From Sphingomonas faeni (GTDB lineage Bacteria; Pseudomonadota; Alphaproteobacteria; Sphingomonadales; Sphingomonadaceae), in contig NZ_QAYE01000003.1 in NCBI RefSeq assembly GCF_003053745.1, positions 124,001-188,000 of the forward strand: a stretch of 64,000 nucleotides of DNA, read 5' to 3'. Made by a program: the position numbers and the translations under genes. Of this stretch, positions 27,149 to 36,674 are shown piece after piece. Numbering within the stretch: position 1 is the stretch's first letter; every line of letters starts with the position of its first letter. Below the pieces are notes generated by a model. That model worked only from the letters and a program-made list of their open reading frames with translations, did no database searches and was not told where the DNA came from.

Positions 27149-28789
27149 TCAGCCCCCGCGCACCTTCGCCAGCGTAGTCCCAGCGGTAATCGCCTCGATA
27201 TCCGTCACCAAGTGCAACATCCGCACCCCGCCCCGCGACATCGCCCGCTCCAGCGCCCCCGCAAAATCCTCGGTCCGCTCGACGGTTTCCGCCCAACACC
27301 CATAAGCCCGCCCGAGCGCGGCAAAGTCTGGGTTCTGCAACCCGGTCCCCGAAACCCGCCCCGGATACTCCCGCTCCTGATGCATCCGGATCGTCCCGTA
27401 CCCGCCATTATCCACGACAATCACCAGCATGTCCGCACCATGCGCCACCGCAGTCGCCAACTCCTGCCCGTTCATCAGGAAACACCCGTCCCCCGCGAGC
27501 GCGACCACAGTCCGCTCCGGATGCCGCAACGACGCCGCGACCGCCGCCGGTACGCCGTACCCCATCGCCCCGGCAGTCGGCGCAAGCTGTGTCCCGGGCC
27601 CGGCATACGCCCAGTAACGGTGCCACCACCCCGAGTAATTCCCCGCCCCGTTGCAGATGATCGCATCCGCTGTCAGCCGCTCGCGCATCGCCGTCACGCA
27701 CGGCCCCAGGTCCATCACCAGATCCCGCGGCGCCGGCGTCGACCACGCAAGCCATTCCACATGCGCCTCCGACCCGGCAGTTCGCGGCGGCAAGTCGACC
27801 GCCAGCAACGCCTCGGAAAACTCTTCCATCCCCGCACATACCGCGACATCCGCGCGATACGCCCGGTGCAACTCGTCAGGATCGGGATGGACGTGGATCA
27901 GCCGCTGCCCCGGATGATCAGGCGTGATCAGCGCGTAGCCGTCGGTCGTTGCCTCCCCGAGCCGCGGCCCGACTACCAGGAGTAGGTCCGCGGCTTTCAC
28001 CCGCTCGACCAGCTTCGGATTAGGCCCATACCCCAGGTTCCCGGCCCAAACCGGGCAGTCGTTCGGAATAGCATCCTGCCGCCGAAACGCCGCCGCCACC
28101 GGAATGCCGTTACGATCCGCCCAGGTCGAGAACGCCCCCGACGCCGCGACATCCCAGCCCGCACCCCCAACGATCGCCACCGGCCGCTCCGCCGTCGTCA
28201 GCAAATCCGCGAGCAGGTCCATCGTGTCGGCGTCGCAAGCCTGCGCCACCCGCTCGACCCGCGGCCGATCGACCGCGTCGACCACGTCGAGCAGCATGTC
28301 CTCTGGCAACGCCAATACGACCGGCCCAGGCCGCCCCGACATCGCCGTCGCATAGGCGCGCGCGACATATTCGGGGATCCGCCGCGCATCGTCAATCCGC
28401 GCCGCCCACTTCGCGATCGGCGCGAACATCGCCTGGAAATCGATCTCCTGGAACGCCTCGCGGTCGCGCGTGCCGCGATCGATATCGCCCACGAACAGGA
28501 TCATCGGCTGCGAATCCTGCATCGCGACATGCACGCCGATCGAAGCGTTGGTCGCGCCCGGCCCGCGCGTCACGAACGCCACCCCGGGCCGATGCGTCAG
28601 CGTCCCGTCCGCGCACGCCATGAACCCGACGCCGCCCTCCTGCCGGCACACGACGAGATCGATCGCGGGCGTATCGTGCAGCGCGTCGAGTACCGCCAGG
28701 AAGCTCTCCCCCGGCACCGTGAAGACGCGGTCGCACCCTTGTGCGATGAGTTGATCCACCAGAATGCGGCCGCCGGTACGCTGGGTCAT
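27149..28789 (-). CDS. Thiamine pyrophosphate-dependent enzyme, acetolactate synthase-like
   Basis: 546 residues. The N-terminal TPP/pyrimidine domain has the activating glutamate (Glu51 in VCRQEGGVGFMA) after VFTVPGESFLAVLDAL; a central Rossmann-like domain lies near 190-320; the C-terminal domain binds diphosphate-Mg via ALAGDGCFLMNGQELATAV. The overall layout matches acetolactate synthase large subunits and their catabolic relatives, but no small subunit gene is adjacent and there is no ilvC, so a biosynthetic role is not implied; oxalyl-CoA- or benzoylformate-like decarboxylase activities remain possible. ATG 28789 has GAGGAG upstream. Divergent from the CoA-transferase operon. Confidence 0.88.
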   Translation of the reverse strand: MTQRTGGRILVDQLIAQGCDRVFTVPGESFLAVLDALHDTPAIDLVVCRQEGGVGFMACADGTLTHRPGVAFVTRGPGATNASIGVHVAMQDSQPMILFVGDIDRGTRDREAFQEIDFQAMFAPIAKWAARIDDARRIPEYVARAYATAMSGRPGPVVLALPEDMLLDVVDAVDRPRVERVAQACDADTMDLLADLLTTAERPVAIVGGAGWDVAASGAFSTWADRNGIPVAAAFRRQDAIPNDCPVWAGNLGYGPNPKLVERVKAADLLLVVGPRLGEATTDGYALITPDHPGQRLIHVHPDPDELHRAYRADVAVCAGMEEFSEALLAVDLPPRTAGSEAHVEWLAWSTPAPRDLVMDLGPCVTAMRERLTADAIICNGAGNYSGWWHRYWAYAGPGTQLAPTAGAMGYGVPAAVAASLRHPERTVVALAGDGCFLMNGQELATAVAHGADMLVIVVDNGGYGTIRMHQEREYPGRVSGTGLQNPDFAALGRAYGCWAETVERTEDFAGALERAMSRGGVRMLHLVTDIEAITAGTTLAKVRGG

Positions 28790-28893
28790 GCAAATCTCCT
28801 CGCCGCATCCTAGCCAGGCGGCGCGCGCGAAGTCGAGGCGTTGCCGTCGCTGCCGCCGCGCTTTATGCGAGGCCAAAGACCTGAGGAGGATGC

Positions 28894-29604
28894 ATGGCGA
28901 ACAAGCTCTACACCGACGCGGCGGCGGCGCTCGAAGGCGTGCTGTTCGACGGCATGACGATCTGCGCGGGCGGGTTCGGGCTGTGCGGCATCCCCGAGCG
29001 GCTGATCGACGCGATCGAGGCGTCGGGCGTGAAGGACCTGACGATCGCCAGCAACAATGCCGGGATCGACGGGCAGGGGCTGGGGAAACTGCTCCGCTCG
29101 CGCCAGGTGAAGAAGATGATCTCGTCCTATGTCGGCGAGAACAAGGAATTCGAGCGGCAATATCTCAGCGGCGAACTCGAGGTCGAGTTCTGCCCGCAGG
29201 GCACGCTCGCCGAACGCTGCCGGGCAGGGGGGGCGGGCATTCCAGGCTTCTACACCAAGACCGGCGTCGGCACGCAGGTCGCCGAGGGCAAGGAAACCAA
29301 GGTCTTCGACGGCCAGGAATACATCCTCGAACGCGGCATCCACGCCGATCTGGCGATCATCAAGGGCTGGAAGGCGGACGAAAGCGGCAACCTCATCTTC
29401 CGCAAGACCGCGCGCAACTTCAACCAGCCGATGGCGACCGCGGGGAAGATCTGCGTCGCCGAGGTCGAGGAGATCGTCCCCGTGGGGAGCCTCGACCCCG
29501 ACACGATCCACCTGCCGGGCATCTACGTGAAGCGGATGATCGTCGGTGCGCCGTACGACAAACAGATCGAATTCCGCACCGTCCGCGAGCGGGTTTCCGC
29601 GTGA
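28894..29604 (+). CDS. scoA: 3-oxoacid CoA-transferase subunit A
   Basis: 236 residues; with subunit B it moves CoA between succinyl-CoA and acetoacetate or a related 3-oxoacid. The glycine-rich [18 protein letters not shown], the [18 protein letters not shown] segment and [20 protein letters not shown] are those of SCOT alpha-type subunits. The ATG follows GAGGAGG. It opens an overlapping operon in which, unusually, two unrelated genes come before subunit B. Confidence 0.95.
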   Translation: MANKLYTDAAAALEGVLFDGMTICAGGFGLCGIPERLIDAIEASGVKDLTIASNNAGIDGQGLGKLLRSRQVKKMISSYVGENKEFERQYLSGELEVEFCPQGTLAERCRAGGAGIPGFYTKTGVGTQVAEGKETKVFDGQEYILERGIHADLAIIKGWKADESGNLIFRKTARNFNQPMATAGKICVAEVEEIVPVGSLDPDTIHLPGIYVKRMIVGAPYDKQIEFRTVRERVSA

Positions 29605-30560
29605 AGTCAGGCCTGATGGTTGATCGCAAGCGCTCCCCGTTCTCCTGCGCACGCAGGAGCCGAGGGTCGCGGGCGGGGCGCTTGGTATCCTGGACCCCTG
29701 CGTTCGCAGGGGCACTGGTTTTGCAGGGGTGCGTAAGCGTGTCCGCGCCAACCTCGGTAGCGACGGCGCCGGTCATCTCTGCACCGGTGACCGTTAACGG
29801 CGTCCCCGCCGGCATGCAGTATCTCTACGCCTCGGGCGAAGCCGCAGCAGTCAGCATCCAGGCCTGGAACGCGTTCGTCGGATACGTCCGCACACAACAC
29901 ATGCCAACCTCCGTGGTCCTGGCCCAAGGCGCTTCGCTAGCCGCACCCACCTGGACCACCTGCGGCATCAAACCCAAAGCAGCAGTGTTCGACGTCGACG
30001 AAACCGTCCTCCTCAACCTCGGCTTCGAATACGATGCGTCCTCCGGTCAGCCCTGGTCCGATCCCCGCTGGCAGGATTGGGAGCGCACCGGCGTCAAGCA
30101 GGTCGCCCCCGTCCCCGGCGCGCGCGCCGCGCTTACGCAACTCCGCGCGATGGGCGTCACGGTGATCTTCAACACCAACCGCTCCGCCGCCAACGCCGCA
30201 CAGACTGAAGCCACGATCGAAGCCGCCGGCCTCGGCCCAGCCCGCCACGGCGAGACGCTGTTCCTGGCCGGCGACGACGCGATGGGCTCGAAGAAGGACG
30301 GCCGCCGCGCAACGATCGCTGCGCGCTACTGCGTCGTCGCGATGGGGGGCGACCAGCTCGGCGACTTCAGCGACCTCTTCAACGCCGGCCAGACCCCCGC
30401 CGCGCGTCGCGCCACGGTCCAGTCGCCCGCGATTGCCGCGAAATGGGGAGCAGGGTGGTTCGTCCTCCCCAACCCCGTCTACGGCACCGCGCTGAAAGGC
30501 AAGCGCGACGAGGTATTCCCGCCCGCAGTCCGCTGGGCCCCGACAGGAGGCGTACGCTGA
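29601..30560 (+). CDS. HAD-family acid phosphatase lipoprotein (P4/class C-like), signal peptide disrupted by a repeat
   Basis: 319 residues if translation starts at GTG 29601, which overlaps the scoA stop (GTGA); ATG 29616 is the alternative. The lipobox LVLQGC puts the lipidated cysteine at residue 44. The HAD nucleophile motif is [12 protein letters not shown], followed by VIFNTNRSA and the lysine/aspartate region MGGDQLGDF, as in the 5'-nucleotidase, lipoprotein e(P4) family, which dephosphorylates nucleotides in the outer membrane or periplasm. Residues ~13-38 are coded by a CTGCGAACGCAG-type repeat, so much of the hydrophobic signal segment is repeat-derived. Its stop overlaps the next ATG. 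Confidence 0.88.
   Translation: MKSGLMVDRKRSPFSCARRSRGSRAGRLVSWTPAFAGALVLQGCVSVSAPTSVATAPVISAPVTVNGVPAGMQYLYASGEAAAVSIQAWNAFVGYVRTQHMPTSVVLAQGASLAAPTWTTCGIKPKAAVFDVDETVLLNLGFEYDASSGQPWSDPRWQDWERTGVKQVAPVPGARAALTQLRAMGVTVIFNTNRSAANAAQTEATIEAAGLGPARHGETLFLAGDDAMGSKKDGRRATIAARYCVVAMGGDQLGDFSDLFNAGQTPAARRATVQSPAIAAKWGAGWFVLPNPVYGTALKGKRDEVFPPAVRWAPTGGVR
29637..29714. repeat. Palindromic repeat pair (CTGCGAACGCAG type) within the phosphatase gene
   Basis: TTCTCCTGCGCACGCAGGAG, CCGAGGGTCGCG, a joint, then CCTGGACCCCTGCGTTCGCAGG. Same organisation as the intergenic pair at 1948-2023, but open in the phosphatase frame. Confidence 0.82.
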
Positions 30561-30868
30561 TGGCCGACCACCCAAACGCGATCGCGCTCGACAAGGGCGC
30601 GCAACTCACCGGCGAATCGGTCGAGGTCGCGCGGATCTGGATCACCAATGGCGCCGGCAGCAACGTGCTGATCGACGCGGGTATCCTCGAGGATCCGACC
30701 GTGTTCGGCTATCTCCTCGCCGACACGATCCGCCACGCCGCGCGCGCCTATGCGGGCACCTGGGGCCTCGACGAGGACGCCGCGTTGCAGGCGATCGTCG
30801 ACGGCGTCGGCACCGAACTCCGCGAACAATTCACGACCATCACTACCATCCAGGAAGGAATGCACTGA
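30560..30868 (+). CDS. DUF5076 domain-containing protein
   Basis: 102 residues, soluble. The pattern [20 protein letters not shown] followed by [20 protein letters not shown] and [15 protein letters not shown] fits the small alphaproteobacterial DUF5076 family, for which no function is known to me. The ATG overlaps the phosphatase stop and its own stop overlaps the scoB ATG (TGATG at both joints), so it is firmly inside the CoA-transferase operon and may serve that enzyme. Confidence 0.85.
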   Translation: MADHPNAIALDKGAQLTGESVEVARIWITNGAGSNVLIDAGILEDPTVFGYLLADTIRHAARAYAGTWGLDEDAALQAIVDGVGTELREQFTTITTIQEGMH

Positions 30869-31503
30869 TGCCCTGGGACCGTAACCAGATGGCCGCGCGC
30901 GCGGCGCAGGAACTCAAGGACGGCTATTACGTCAATCTCGGCATCGGTATCCCGACGCTGGTGGCGAACAACATCCCCGAGGGGATGACCGTCACGCTCC
31001 AGTCGGAAAACGGCATGCTCGGGATCGGCCCGTTCCCGTACGCGGGCGAGGAGGACGCCGACCTGATCAACGCCGGCAAGCAGACGATCAGCGAACTCCC
31101 TTCGTCGGTCTATTTCAGCTCGTCGGACAGCTTCGCGATGATCCGCGGCGGCCACATCGACCTGACGGTGCTCGGCGCGATGGAGGTCAGCGAAGGCGGC
31201 GACATCGCCAACTGGATGATCCCCGGCAAGATGATCAAGGGCATGGGCGGCGCGATGGACCTGGTCGCAGGCGTCAAGCAGATCATCGTCGTGATGGACC
31301 ACAATGCCAAGGACGGCACGCCGAAGTTCATCCCGTCGTGCACGCTGCCGCTGACCGGCAAGAACGTCGTCGACATGATCGTCACGGATCTCGCCGTGTT
31401 CCAGCGCCCCGATCACGACAGCCCGTTCAAGCTGGTCGAGATGGCGCCGGGCGTCACCGCGGACGAGATCGCCGCGAAGACCACCGCACGCTACACCGCC
31501 TGA
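30868..31503 (+). CDS. scoB: 3-oxoacid CoA-transferase subunit B
   Basis: 211 residues. The catalytic glutamate that forms the acyl-glutamyl intermediate is Glu47 in [15 protein letters not shown]. Other matches are [34 protein letters not shown] and [16 protein letters not shown]. It joins subunit A coded at 28894. ATG overlaps the DUF5076 stop; its own stop overlaps the following GST start. Confidence 0.96.
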   Translation: MPWDRNQMAARAAQELKDGYYVNLGIGIPTLVANNIPEGMTVTLQSENGMLGIGPFPYAGEEDADLINAGKQTISELPSSVYFSSSDSFAMIRGGHIDLTVLGAMEVSEGGDIANWMIPGKMIKGMGGAMDLVAGVKQIIVVMDHNAKDGTPKFIPSCTLPLTGKNVVDMIVTDLAVFQRPDHDSPFKLVEMAPGVTADEIAAKTTARYTA

Positions 31504-32186
31504 TGGGCTACACCCTCGTCACCGCGAACCGCAATTACTCGAGCTGGTCGCTGCGCCCCTGGGTCCTGATGAAGGTGCTCGGCATCGACTTCGAGGACCG
31601 GATCGAGCCGTTCCTGGAGCCCGTCAATTACGAGGCGTTCCGCGCCTTCTCGCCGACCGGGCAGGTGCCGGTGCTGATCGACGGCGAGCGGACGGTCTGG
31701 GATTCGCTCGGCATCGTCCTCTACCTTGCGGAACGCCACGACGGCGTCTGGCCTTCCGACGCCGAGGCACGCGCGTGGGCGATCTGCGCGACGGCCGAAA
31801 TGCATGGCGGGTTCTCCGCGCTGCGGAACGAGCGGACGATGAACGTCGGCGTCCGCGTCGACGCCGCCCCCGGTAGCGATGCGCTCGAGCGCGACGTCGC
31901 GCGGATCGCCGAACTCTGGAGCGAGGGACTCGACCGGTTCGGTGGACCTTGGCTCGCAGGCGCGCAGTTCACCGCCGTCGATGCCTTCTATGCGCCGGTC
32001 GCGTTTCGCGTCCGGACCTACGGGATCGACGTCGGTGCGGCTGGACTCGCCTGGGTCGAGCGGATCATCGCCCACCCGGCGATGCGCGAATGGGAAGCGA
32101 CCGCGCTCGCTGAGACATGGCGCGAGGAAAGCCACGAGGCCGACCTCGCGACATACGGATCGATCACTGCGGACTTCCGCCGCTGA
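31503..32186 (+). CDS. Glutathione S-transferase family protein
   Basis: 227 residues. The N-terminal domain begins TLVTANRNYSSWSLRPWVLM, a form seen in GSTs of the maleylacetoacetate isomerase/zeta-like or YfcF-like groups, and the glutathione pocket is SPTGQVPVLIDGERTVWDS. The helical domain has GPWLAGAQFTAVDAFYAPVA. It could serve degradation of an aromatic or keto acid whose product goes to the CoA-transferase, but this is inferred only from the shared operon (overlapping starts and stops on both sides). Confidence 0.9.
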   Translation: MGYTLVTANRNYSSWSLRPWVLMKVLGIDFEDRIEPFLEPVNYEAFRAFSPTGQVPVLIDGERTVWDSLGIVLYLAERHDGVWPSDAEARAWAICATAEMHGGFSALRNERTMNVGVRVDAAPGSDALERDVARIAELWSEGLDRFGGPWLAGAQFTAVDAFYAPVAFRVRTYGIDVGAAGLAWVERIIAHPAMREWEATALAETWREESHEADLATYGSITADFRR

Positions 32187-33067
32187 TGCGCCGCGCCGCG
32201 ATCGTCATAGCGCTGATCGTCATCCTGATCGCGGGCACGGCGTTCACCGCAGGCCCCGGCACGCTCAGCGTCCTCGACGGCGTGATGGGCGGCGGTCGCG
32301 GCACCGCCCGCATCCGCGAAGACGTCCCGTTCGGCACGCACGGCCAAAAGCTCGACGTCTGGCGCCCGTCCGGCGGCGTCAAGACCGGCCTGCCGGTGCT
32401 GATCTTCTGGTACGGCGGCGGCTGGGTTCACGGCTCGCGCGGCGCCTACGCGTTCGCCGCCCGCGCCTATGCGAAGGCGGGCTACGTCGTCGTCATGCCG
32501 GACTACCGCAAAGTGCCCGACGTCCGCTTCCCCGCCTTCGTCCAGGACGGAGCAGAAGCGGTGAAATGGACCCGCGACCACATCGCACAGTCCGGCGGCG
32601 ACCCGAACCGGATCGCCGTCGCCGGCCATTCCGCGGGTGCCTACACCGTGGCGATGCTGACGCTCGACCAGCGCTGGCTGAAGGCGGAAGGCGTCGACCC
32701 GCACATCATCAAGGCCGCGGTCGGCCTGTGCGGGCCCTACGACTTCTACCCCTTCACCGCCAAGCGCGCGATCGATGCGATGCAGGGCGCCGCCGACCCG
32801 GTGATGACCCAGCCGATCCACTTCGCGCGCGCCGACGCCCCGCCGATGCTGCTGATCACCGCCGGCGACGACACGCAGGTAAAGCCGCACAACGCGATCA
32901 ACCTCACCGCGCGGCTGCAGGCGCTCGGCGCGCCGGTGACCCACATCGATTACCCCGGATTGAGCCACGAGAACGTCGCGATGGCATTGTCGAAGCCGTT
33001 CCGCGGCAAGGCGCCCGTGTTGGCCGACAGCGTCGCGTTCCTGAACAAGACGATGCCCGCGCGGTAA
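32186..33067 (+). CDS. Alpha/beta hydrolase (esterase/lipase-like) with N-terminal membrane anchor
   Basis: 293 residues. An N-terminal hydrophobic stretch (AAIVIALIVILIAGTAFTAG) acts as signal anchor. The oxyanion-hole motif is WYGGGWVHG, the nucleophile serine lies in AVAGHSAGAYTVAM, the acid in ITAGDDTQVKP and the histidine in YPGLSHENVAMAL. This set points to a carboxylesterase of the hormone-sensitive lipase/BD-FAE type. It ends the CoA-transferase operon; a repeat follows two bases after the stop. Confidence 0.9.
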   Translation: MRRAAIVIALIVILIAGTAFTAGPGTLSVLDGVMGGGRGTARIREDVPFGTHGQKLDVWRPSGGVKTGLPVLIFWYGGGWVHGSRGAYAFAARAYAKAGYVVVMPDYRKVPDVRFPAFVQDGAEAVKWTRDHIAQSGGDPNRIAVAGHSAGAYTVAMLTLDQRWLKAEGVDPHIIKAAVGLCGPYDFYPFTAKRAIDAMQGAADPVMTQPIHFARADAPPMLLITAGDDTQVKPHNAINLTARLQALGAPVTHIDYPGLSHENVAMALSKPFRGKAPVLADSVAFLNKTMPAR

Positions 33068-33068
33068 T

Positions 33069-33127
33069 CTTGTTTCCCCGCGAAGGCGGGGACCCAGTCT
33101 GGGCTCCCGTCTTCGCGGGAGAACAAG
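33069..33127. repeat. Palindromic repeat pair (TCCCGCGAAGGCGGGA type)
   Basis: CTTGTTTCCCCGCGAAGGCG, GGGACCCAGTCTGGGC, then TCCCGTCTTCGCGGGAGAAC. It lies right behind the hydrolase stop and may end the operon. Confidence 0.85.
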
Positions 33128-33220
33128 CTTCCTCTGAGCGTGACCCCGGCTCCTCTGAACGACCGAAAATTACATACAACCTTGGCGCAGCACCCCTTTT
33201 CGGTTACCGCGCGCTCCATC

Positions 33221-34657
33221 ATGGCCACTCCGCAAACGCTGTACGAAAAGATCTGGGCGGCGCATGTCGTCGAACGCCGCGACGACGGCACTTGCCTGAT
33301 CTATATCGACCGCCACCTCGTCCACGAAGTCACCAGCCCGCAGGCCTTCGAAGGCCTCCGCGTGGCAGGCCGCAAAGTCCGCCGCCCGGACCTGACGCTC
33401 GCCGTCCCCGATCACAACCTCCCGACTACCGCGCGGAAAGATGCCGCCGGTCGCGTCCTGCCGATCGCCGACCCCGAAAGCGCGCAACAGCTCGACGCAC
33501 TCCGCCGCAACACCTCTGAGTTCGGCATCGACTATATCGATGCGACCGCGATCGAGCAGGGCATCGTCCACGTCGTCGGCCCCGAGCAGGGCTTCACGCT
33601 CCCCGGCACCACGCTGGTCTGCGGCGACAGCCACACCTCCGCACACGGCGCACTCGGCGCGCTGGCGTTCGGGATCGGCACCAGCGAAGTCGAGCACGTC
33701 CTCGCCACGCAGACGTTGCTGTTGTCGCAAGCTAAGACGATGGAAGTCCGCGTCGACGGCGAACTCGGCTTCGGCGTCAGCCCGAAGGACGTCATCCTCG
33801 CGATCATCGGCAAGATCGGCGCCGCGGGCGGCACCGGCCACGTCATCGAATTCACCGGCAGCGTGATCCGCAACATGTCGATCGAAGGCCGACTGACGAT
33901 CGCCAACATGTCGATCGAGGCGGGCGCGCGCGCCGGCCTGATCGCGCCCGACGACACGACCTTCGCGTATCTGAACGGCCGCCCGATGGCCCCGACCGAC
34001 GAGAACTGGGACCGCGCGGTGACGTGGTGGCGCAGCCTCGCGACCGATCCCTGCGCGCGCTACGACAAGACAGTCACGCTCGACGCCGCCGATATTGCCC
34101 CCGGTCTCACCTGGGGCACCAGTCCCGAGGACGTCGTGCCGATCACCGGATTCGTCCCCGAACCATCGAGCTTCGCCGATCCTGCCAAGCAGGCCGCCGC
34201 GCAGAAGTCGCTCGATTACATGGGACTCACCGCCGGCACCGCGATGCGCGACGTCACGATCCAGCACGTCTTCATTGGCAGCTGCACCAATAGCCGTATC
34301 GAGGACCTGCGCGCCGCCGCCGCGATCGCCGACGGCCGCCATGTCGCGACCGGCGTGCGGGCGCTGGTCGTCCCTGGATCGGGTCTCGTCAAGCGTCAGG
34401 CCGAGGCCGAGGGGCTCGATCGGATCTTCATCACCGCCGGCTTCGAATGGCGCGAACCGGGCTGTTCGATGTGCCTCGCGATGAACCCGGACAAAGTCCC
34501 TGCGGGGGAGCGTTGCGCTTCCACGTCGAACCGTAATTTCGTCGGCAGACAGGGTCCCGGAGCGCGCACGCATCTGGTATCACCCGCAATGGCGGCGGCG
34601 GCGGCGGTGACCGGTAAGCTGAGCGACGTCAGAGAGTTGATGGGGGAAAGAGCATGA
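33221..34657 (+). CDS. leuC: 3-isopropylmalate dehydratase large subunit
   Basis: 478 residues; aconitase-type enzyme of leucine biosynthesis. [4Fe-4S] ligands are in [15 protein letters not shown] and [13 protein letters not shown]; other signatures are [21 protein letters not shown] and the C-terminal [23 protein letters not shown] 33221 yields [12 protein letters not shown], as expected. Its stop overlaps a 34-codon gene that in turn overlaps leuD. Confidence 0.97.
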   Translation: MATPQTLYEKIWAAHVVERRDDGTCLIYIDRHLVHEVTSPQAFEGLRVAGRKVRRPDLTLAVPDHNLPTTARKDAAGRVLPIADPESAQQLDALRRNTSEFGIDYIDATAIEQGIVHVVGPEQGFTLPGTTLVCGDSHTSAHGALGALAFGIGTSEVEHVLATQTLLLSQAKTMEVRVDGELGFGVSPKDVILAIIGKIGAAGGTGHVIEFTGSVIRNMSIEGRLTIANMSIEAGARAGLIAPDDTTFAYLNGRPMAPTDENWDRAVTWWRSLATDPCARYDKTVTLDAADIAPGLTWGTSPEDVVPITGFVPEPSSFADPAKQAAAQKSLDYMGLTAGTAMRDVTIQHVFIGSCTNSRIEDLRAAAAIADGRHVATGVRALVVPGSGLVKRQAEAEGLDRIFITAGFEWREPGCSMCLAMNPDKVPAGERCASTSNRNFVGRQGPGARTHLVSPAMAAAAAVTGKLSDVRELMGERA

Positions 34658-34758
34658 AGAAGGTTTTCGTATTGCTGGCGGCTGGCGCGATGATCAGCGG
34701 CGTCGCGGCCTATGTCGCATCAGCGCGTGTGGTTCCGGAGCGCACGGAACAGCGATGA
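34654..34758 (+). CDS. 34-residue single-span membrane protein between leuC and leuD
   Basis: The frame begins [20 protein letters not shown], continues [14 protein letters not shown] and stops at 34756-34758. Two lysines, a ~20-residue hydrophobic helix and a charged tail suggest a small inner-membrane protein or cleavable signal. It overlaps leuC by four bases and leuD by four bases (ATGA at both ends), the pattern of translationally coupled genes, and GGGGGAAAGAGC precedes the ATG. No function can be given. Confidence 0.75.
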   Translation: MKKVFVLLAAGAMISGVAAYVASARVVPERTEQR

Positions 34759-35384
34759 CTCCCGTCACGACCGTCTCGGGCCGCGCCTATCCCTGGGGCG
34801 CGAAGAACATCGACACCGACGTCATCATCCCAGCGCACTGGCTGAAGACGATCACGCGCACCGGCCTCGGCCGCGGCGCGTTCGAGACGGTCCGCGCGCA
34901 ACCCGGCAACATCTTCGACGACCCGCGCTATGCCGGTTCGCCGATCCTGATCGCGGGCGATAATTTCGGCTGCGGTTCCAGCCGCGAGCATGCCGCGTGG
35001 GCGCTCGCCGACATGGGCATCACCGCGGTGATCGCGCCGAGCTTTTCCGACATCTTCTCAGGCAACGCGTTCAAGAACGGCATCGTCCCCGTCGTGCTGC
35101 CGCAGGAAGCGATCGACCGCCTGTTGGAGGTCGCCAAGGACCAGACCGTCACCGTCGATCTCGAGACGATGACCGTCACCACCCCGTTCCAGGACCGCTT
35201 CACCTTCGAACTCGACGCATTCCGTCGCCAGTGTCTCATGGAAGGGCTGGACGAAGTCGGCCTGACGCTGGCAAGGGATACCCAGATTTCGAAATTCGAG
35301 GAGGCGGTCGCATCGAATCGCCCCTGGACGACGGTGGAGAGTGGGTATGCGAGCATTGGTGTCGAAGGCAGTCGGCGGACCTGA
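34755..35384 (+). CDS. leuD: 3-isopropylmalate dehydratase small subunit
   Basis: 209 residues. It completes the swivel domain of the isomerase made with LeuC. Seen motifs are [40 protein letters not shown] and [20 protein letters not shown]. The ATG overlaps the small upstream gene; the 3' end overlaps the following oxidoreductase by 38 bases. Confidence 0.97.
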   Translation: MTPVTTVSGRAYPWGAKNIDTDVIIPAHWLKTITRTGLGRGAFETVRAQPGNIFDDPRYAGSPILIAGDNFGCGSSREHAAWALADMGITAVIAPSFSDIFSGNAFKNGIVPVVLPQEAIDRLLEVAKDQTVTVDLETMTVTTPFQDRFTFELDAFRRQCLMEGLDEVGLTLARDTQISKFEEAVASNRPWTTVESGYASIGVEGSRRT

Positions 35385-36345
35385 AACTCTGGAAATGGTC
35401 GAGCTGCCCGATTTGGTAGCAGGCCCCGGACAGGTCGTCGTCGCGGTCAAGGCCTGTGCGATCAACTTCCCCGACGTCCTGATCATCGAGGACAAATACC
35501 AGTTCAAGCCGCAACGCCCGTTCGCACCGGGCGGCGAGATCGCCGGCACGATCGACTCGATCGGCGAAGGCGTCACCGGCTGGGCAGTCGGCGACCGCGT
35601 GATCGCGATGCTCGGTCACGGCGGCCTGTGCGAGAAGGTCATTGCCGACCCCGCCAAGCTCTATCGCCTCCCAGAAGGCCGCAGCTTCGCCGAGGGTGCC
35701 TCGCTCATCCTCACCTACGGCACGACGATCCACGCACTGCTCGACCGCGGCCATATCAAGGCCGGGCAGACCTTGCTCGTGCTCGGCGCGGCCGGCGGGG
35801 TAGGGCTCGCCGCGATCGAACTCGGCAAGGCGTTCGGCGCAAAGGTCGTCGCCGCGGTCTCGTCAGAGGAGAAGGCCGCCGCCGCCAAGTCCGCGGGCGC
35901 CGACGAAACGCTGATCTACGCCCGCGCCCCGTTCGACAAGGACCAGTCGAAGGCGCTCGCCGAGCAGTTCAAGGCCGCGGTTGGTCGCGACGGCGCGCAC
36001 GTGATCTACGATCCGGTCGGTGGCGATTATGCCGAGCCGGCGCTGCGATCGATCGCGTGGGAGGGCAAGTATCTCGTCGTCGGCTTCCCCGCCGGCATCC
36101 CGAAACTCCCGCTCAACCTGACGCTGCTCAAAAGCTGTGACGTCTGCGGCGTATTCTGGGGAGCATTCGCAGCGCGCGATCCGAAGGCGAACCAGGCGCA
36201 TATCGAAACGCTGTTCGATCTGTGGCAAGCGGGAAGGATCGCGCCACGCGTAACCGAGACATTTGCGTTCGAGGACGGTGGTAAGGCTATCGGGAAGATG
36301 GCGGCTCGCGGTGCTATCGGGAAACTGGTCGTAGAGGTCGGCTAA
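35347..36345 (+). CDS. Zinc-independent NAD(P)H:quinone oxidoreductase (MDR superfamily)
   Basis: 332 residues. The GroES-like N-terminal domain lacks the structural zinc cysteines, and the Rossmann motif is [20 protein letters not shown], so this is a quinone-oxidoreductase-type member that reduces quinones or enones with [25 protein letters not shown] and [20 protein letters not shown] are typical. The ATG at 35347 lies inside leuD behind GGAGAGTGGG; a GTG two codons earlier is possible. It may be co-transcribed with leuCD without serving that pathway. Confidence 0.92.
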   Translation: MRALVSKAVGGPETLEMVELPDLVAGPGQVVVAVKACAINFPDVLIIEDKYQFKPQRPFAPGGEIAGTIDSIGEGVTGWAVGDRVIAMLGHGGLCEKVIADPAKLYRLPEGRSFAEGASLILTYGTTIHALLDRGHIKAGQTLLVLGAAGGVGLAAIELGKAFGAKVVAAVSSEEKAAAAKSAGADETLIYARAPFDKDQSKALAEQFKAAVGRDGAHVIYDPVGGDYAEPALRSIAWEGKYLVVGFPAGIPKLPLNLTLLKSCDVCGVFWGAFAARDPKANQAHIETLFDLWQAGRIAPRVTETFAFEDGGKAIGKMAARGAIGKLVVEVG

Positions 36346-36369
36346 ATAAAAGCCGCCTCTACAGGGGGT

Positions 36370-36513
36370 TTAAAACACGTTGTACGCAACAGCAGCGATC
36401 GCGCCCCACATCGCCATCGACGCAAAAATTCCGTAGGCAAGCCCATGCATGACCGGCGGCGTGGCACGCGCCTTGGCCAGGGGAACGGATGGTAGTTGGG
36501 ATAGCGTCGACAT
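36370..36513 (-). CDS. 47-residue small membrane protein
   Basis: Reads MSTLSQLPSVPLAKARATPP then VMHGLAYGIFASMAMWGAIA and AVAYNVF. A soluble N-terminus of ~20 residues precedes a single hydrophobic helix. GGAGAG stands four bases before the ATG. Another minus frame over the same bases (to 36542) is arginine-rich and has no ribosome site, so this frame is preferred. A GGAAC-N16-CGAT motif 45 bases upstream resembles an EcfG promoter. Family unknown. Confidence 0.75.
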   Translation of the reverse strand: MSTLSQLPSVPLAKARATPPVMHGLAYGIFASMAMWGAIAAVAYNVF

Positions 36514-36557
36514 ATCACTCTCCTATCCGTGCACTGTGTCACGTGATCGACTTATAT

Positions 36558-36582
36558 ATCGTTACAACTGCACCATTGTTCC
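36558..36582 (-). promoter_or_regulatory. EcfG-like promoter motif (GGAAC-N16-CGAT) before the 47-aa gene
   Basis: On the minus strand GGAAC occupies 36582-36578 and CGAT 36561-36558, one base away from the CGTT consensus. The predicted start site leaves a leader of about 35-40 bases. Confidence 0.4.
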
Positions 36583-36674
36583 AGTAGTTTTTGTACGTTT
36601 TCGTCGATTGTTGCGCGGCGGCGCCCTGCGACCTATCTCGGGGCCGACGACAAGGCTGAACGGGGACCTGCGCA

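Noticed and set aside
36342-36542. 66-codon minus-strand frame over the 47-aa gene
   Set aside because: Arginine-rich and without a ribosome site, whereas the shifted frame has GGAGAG and a membrane helix.
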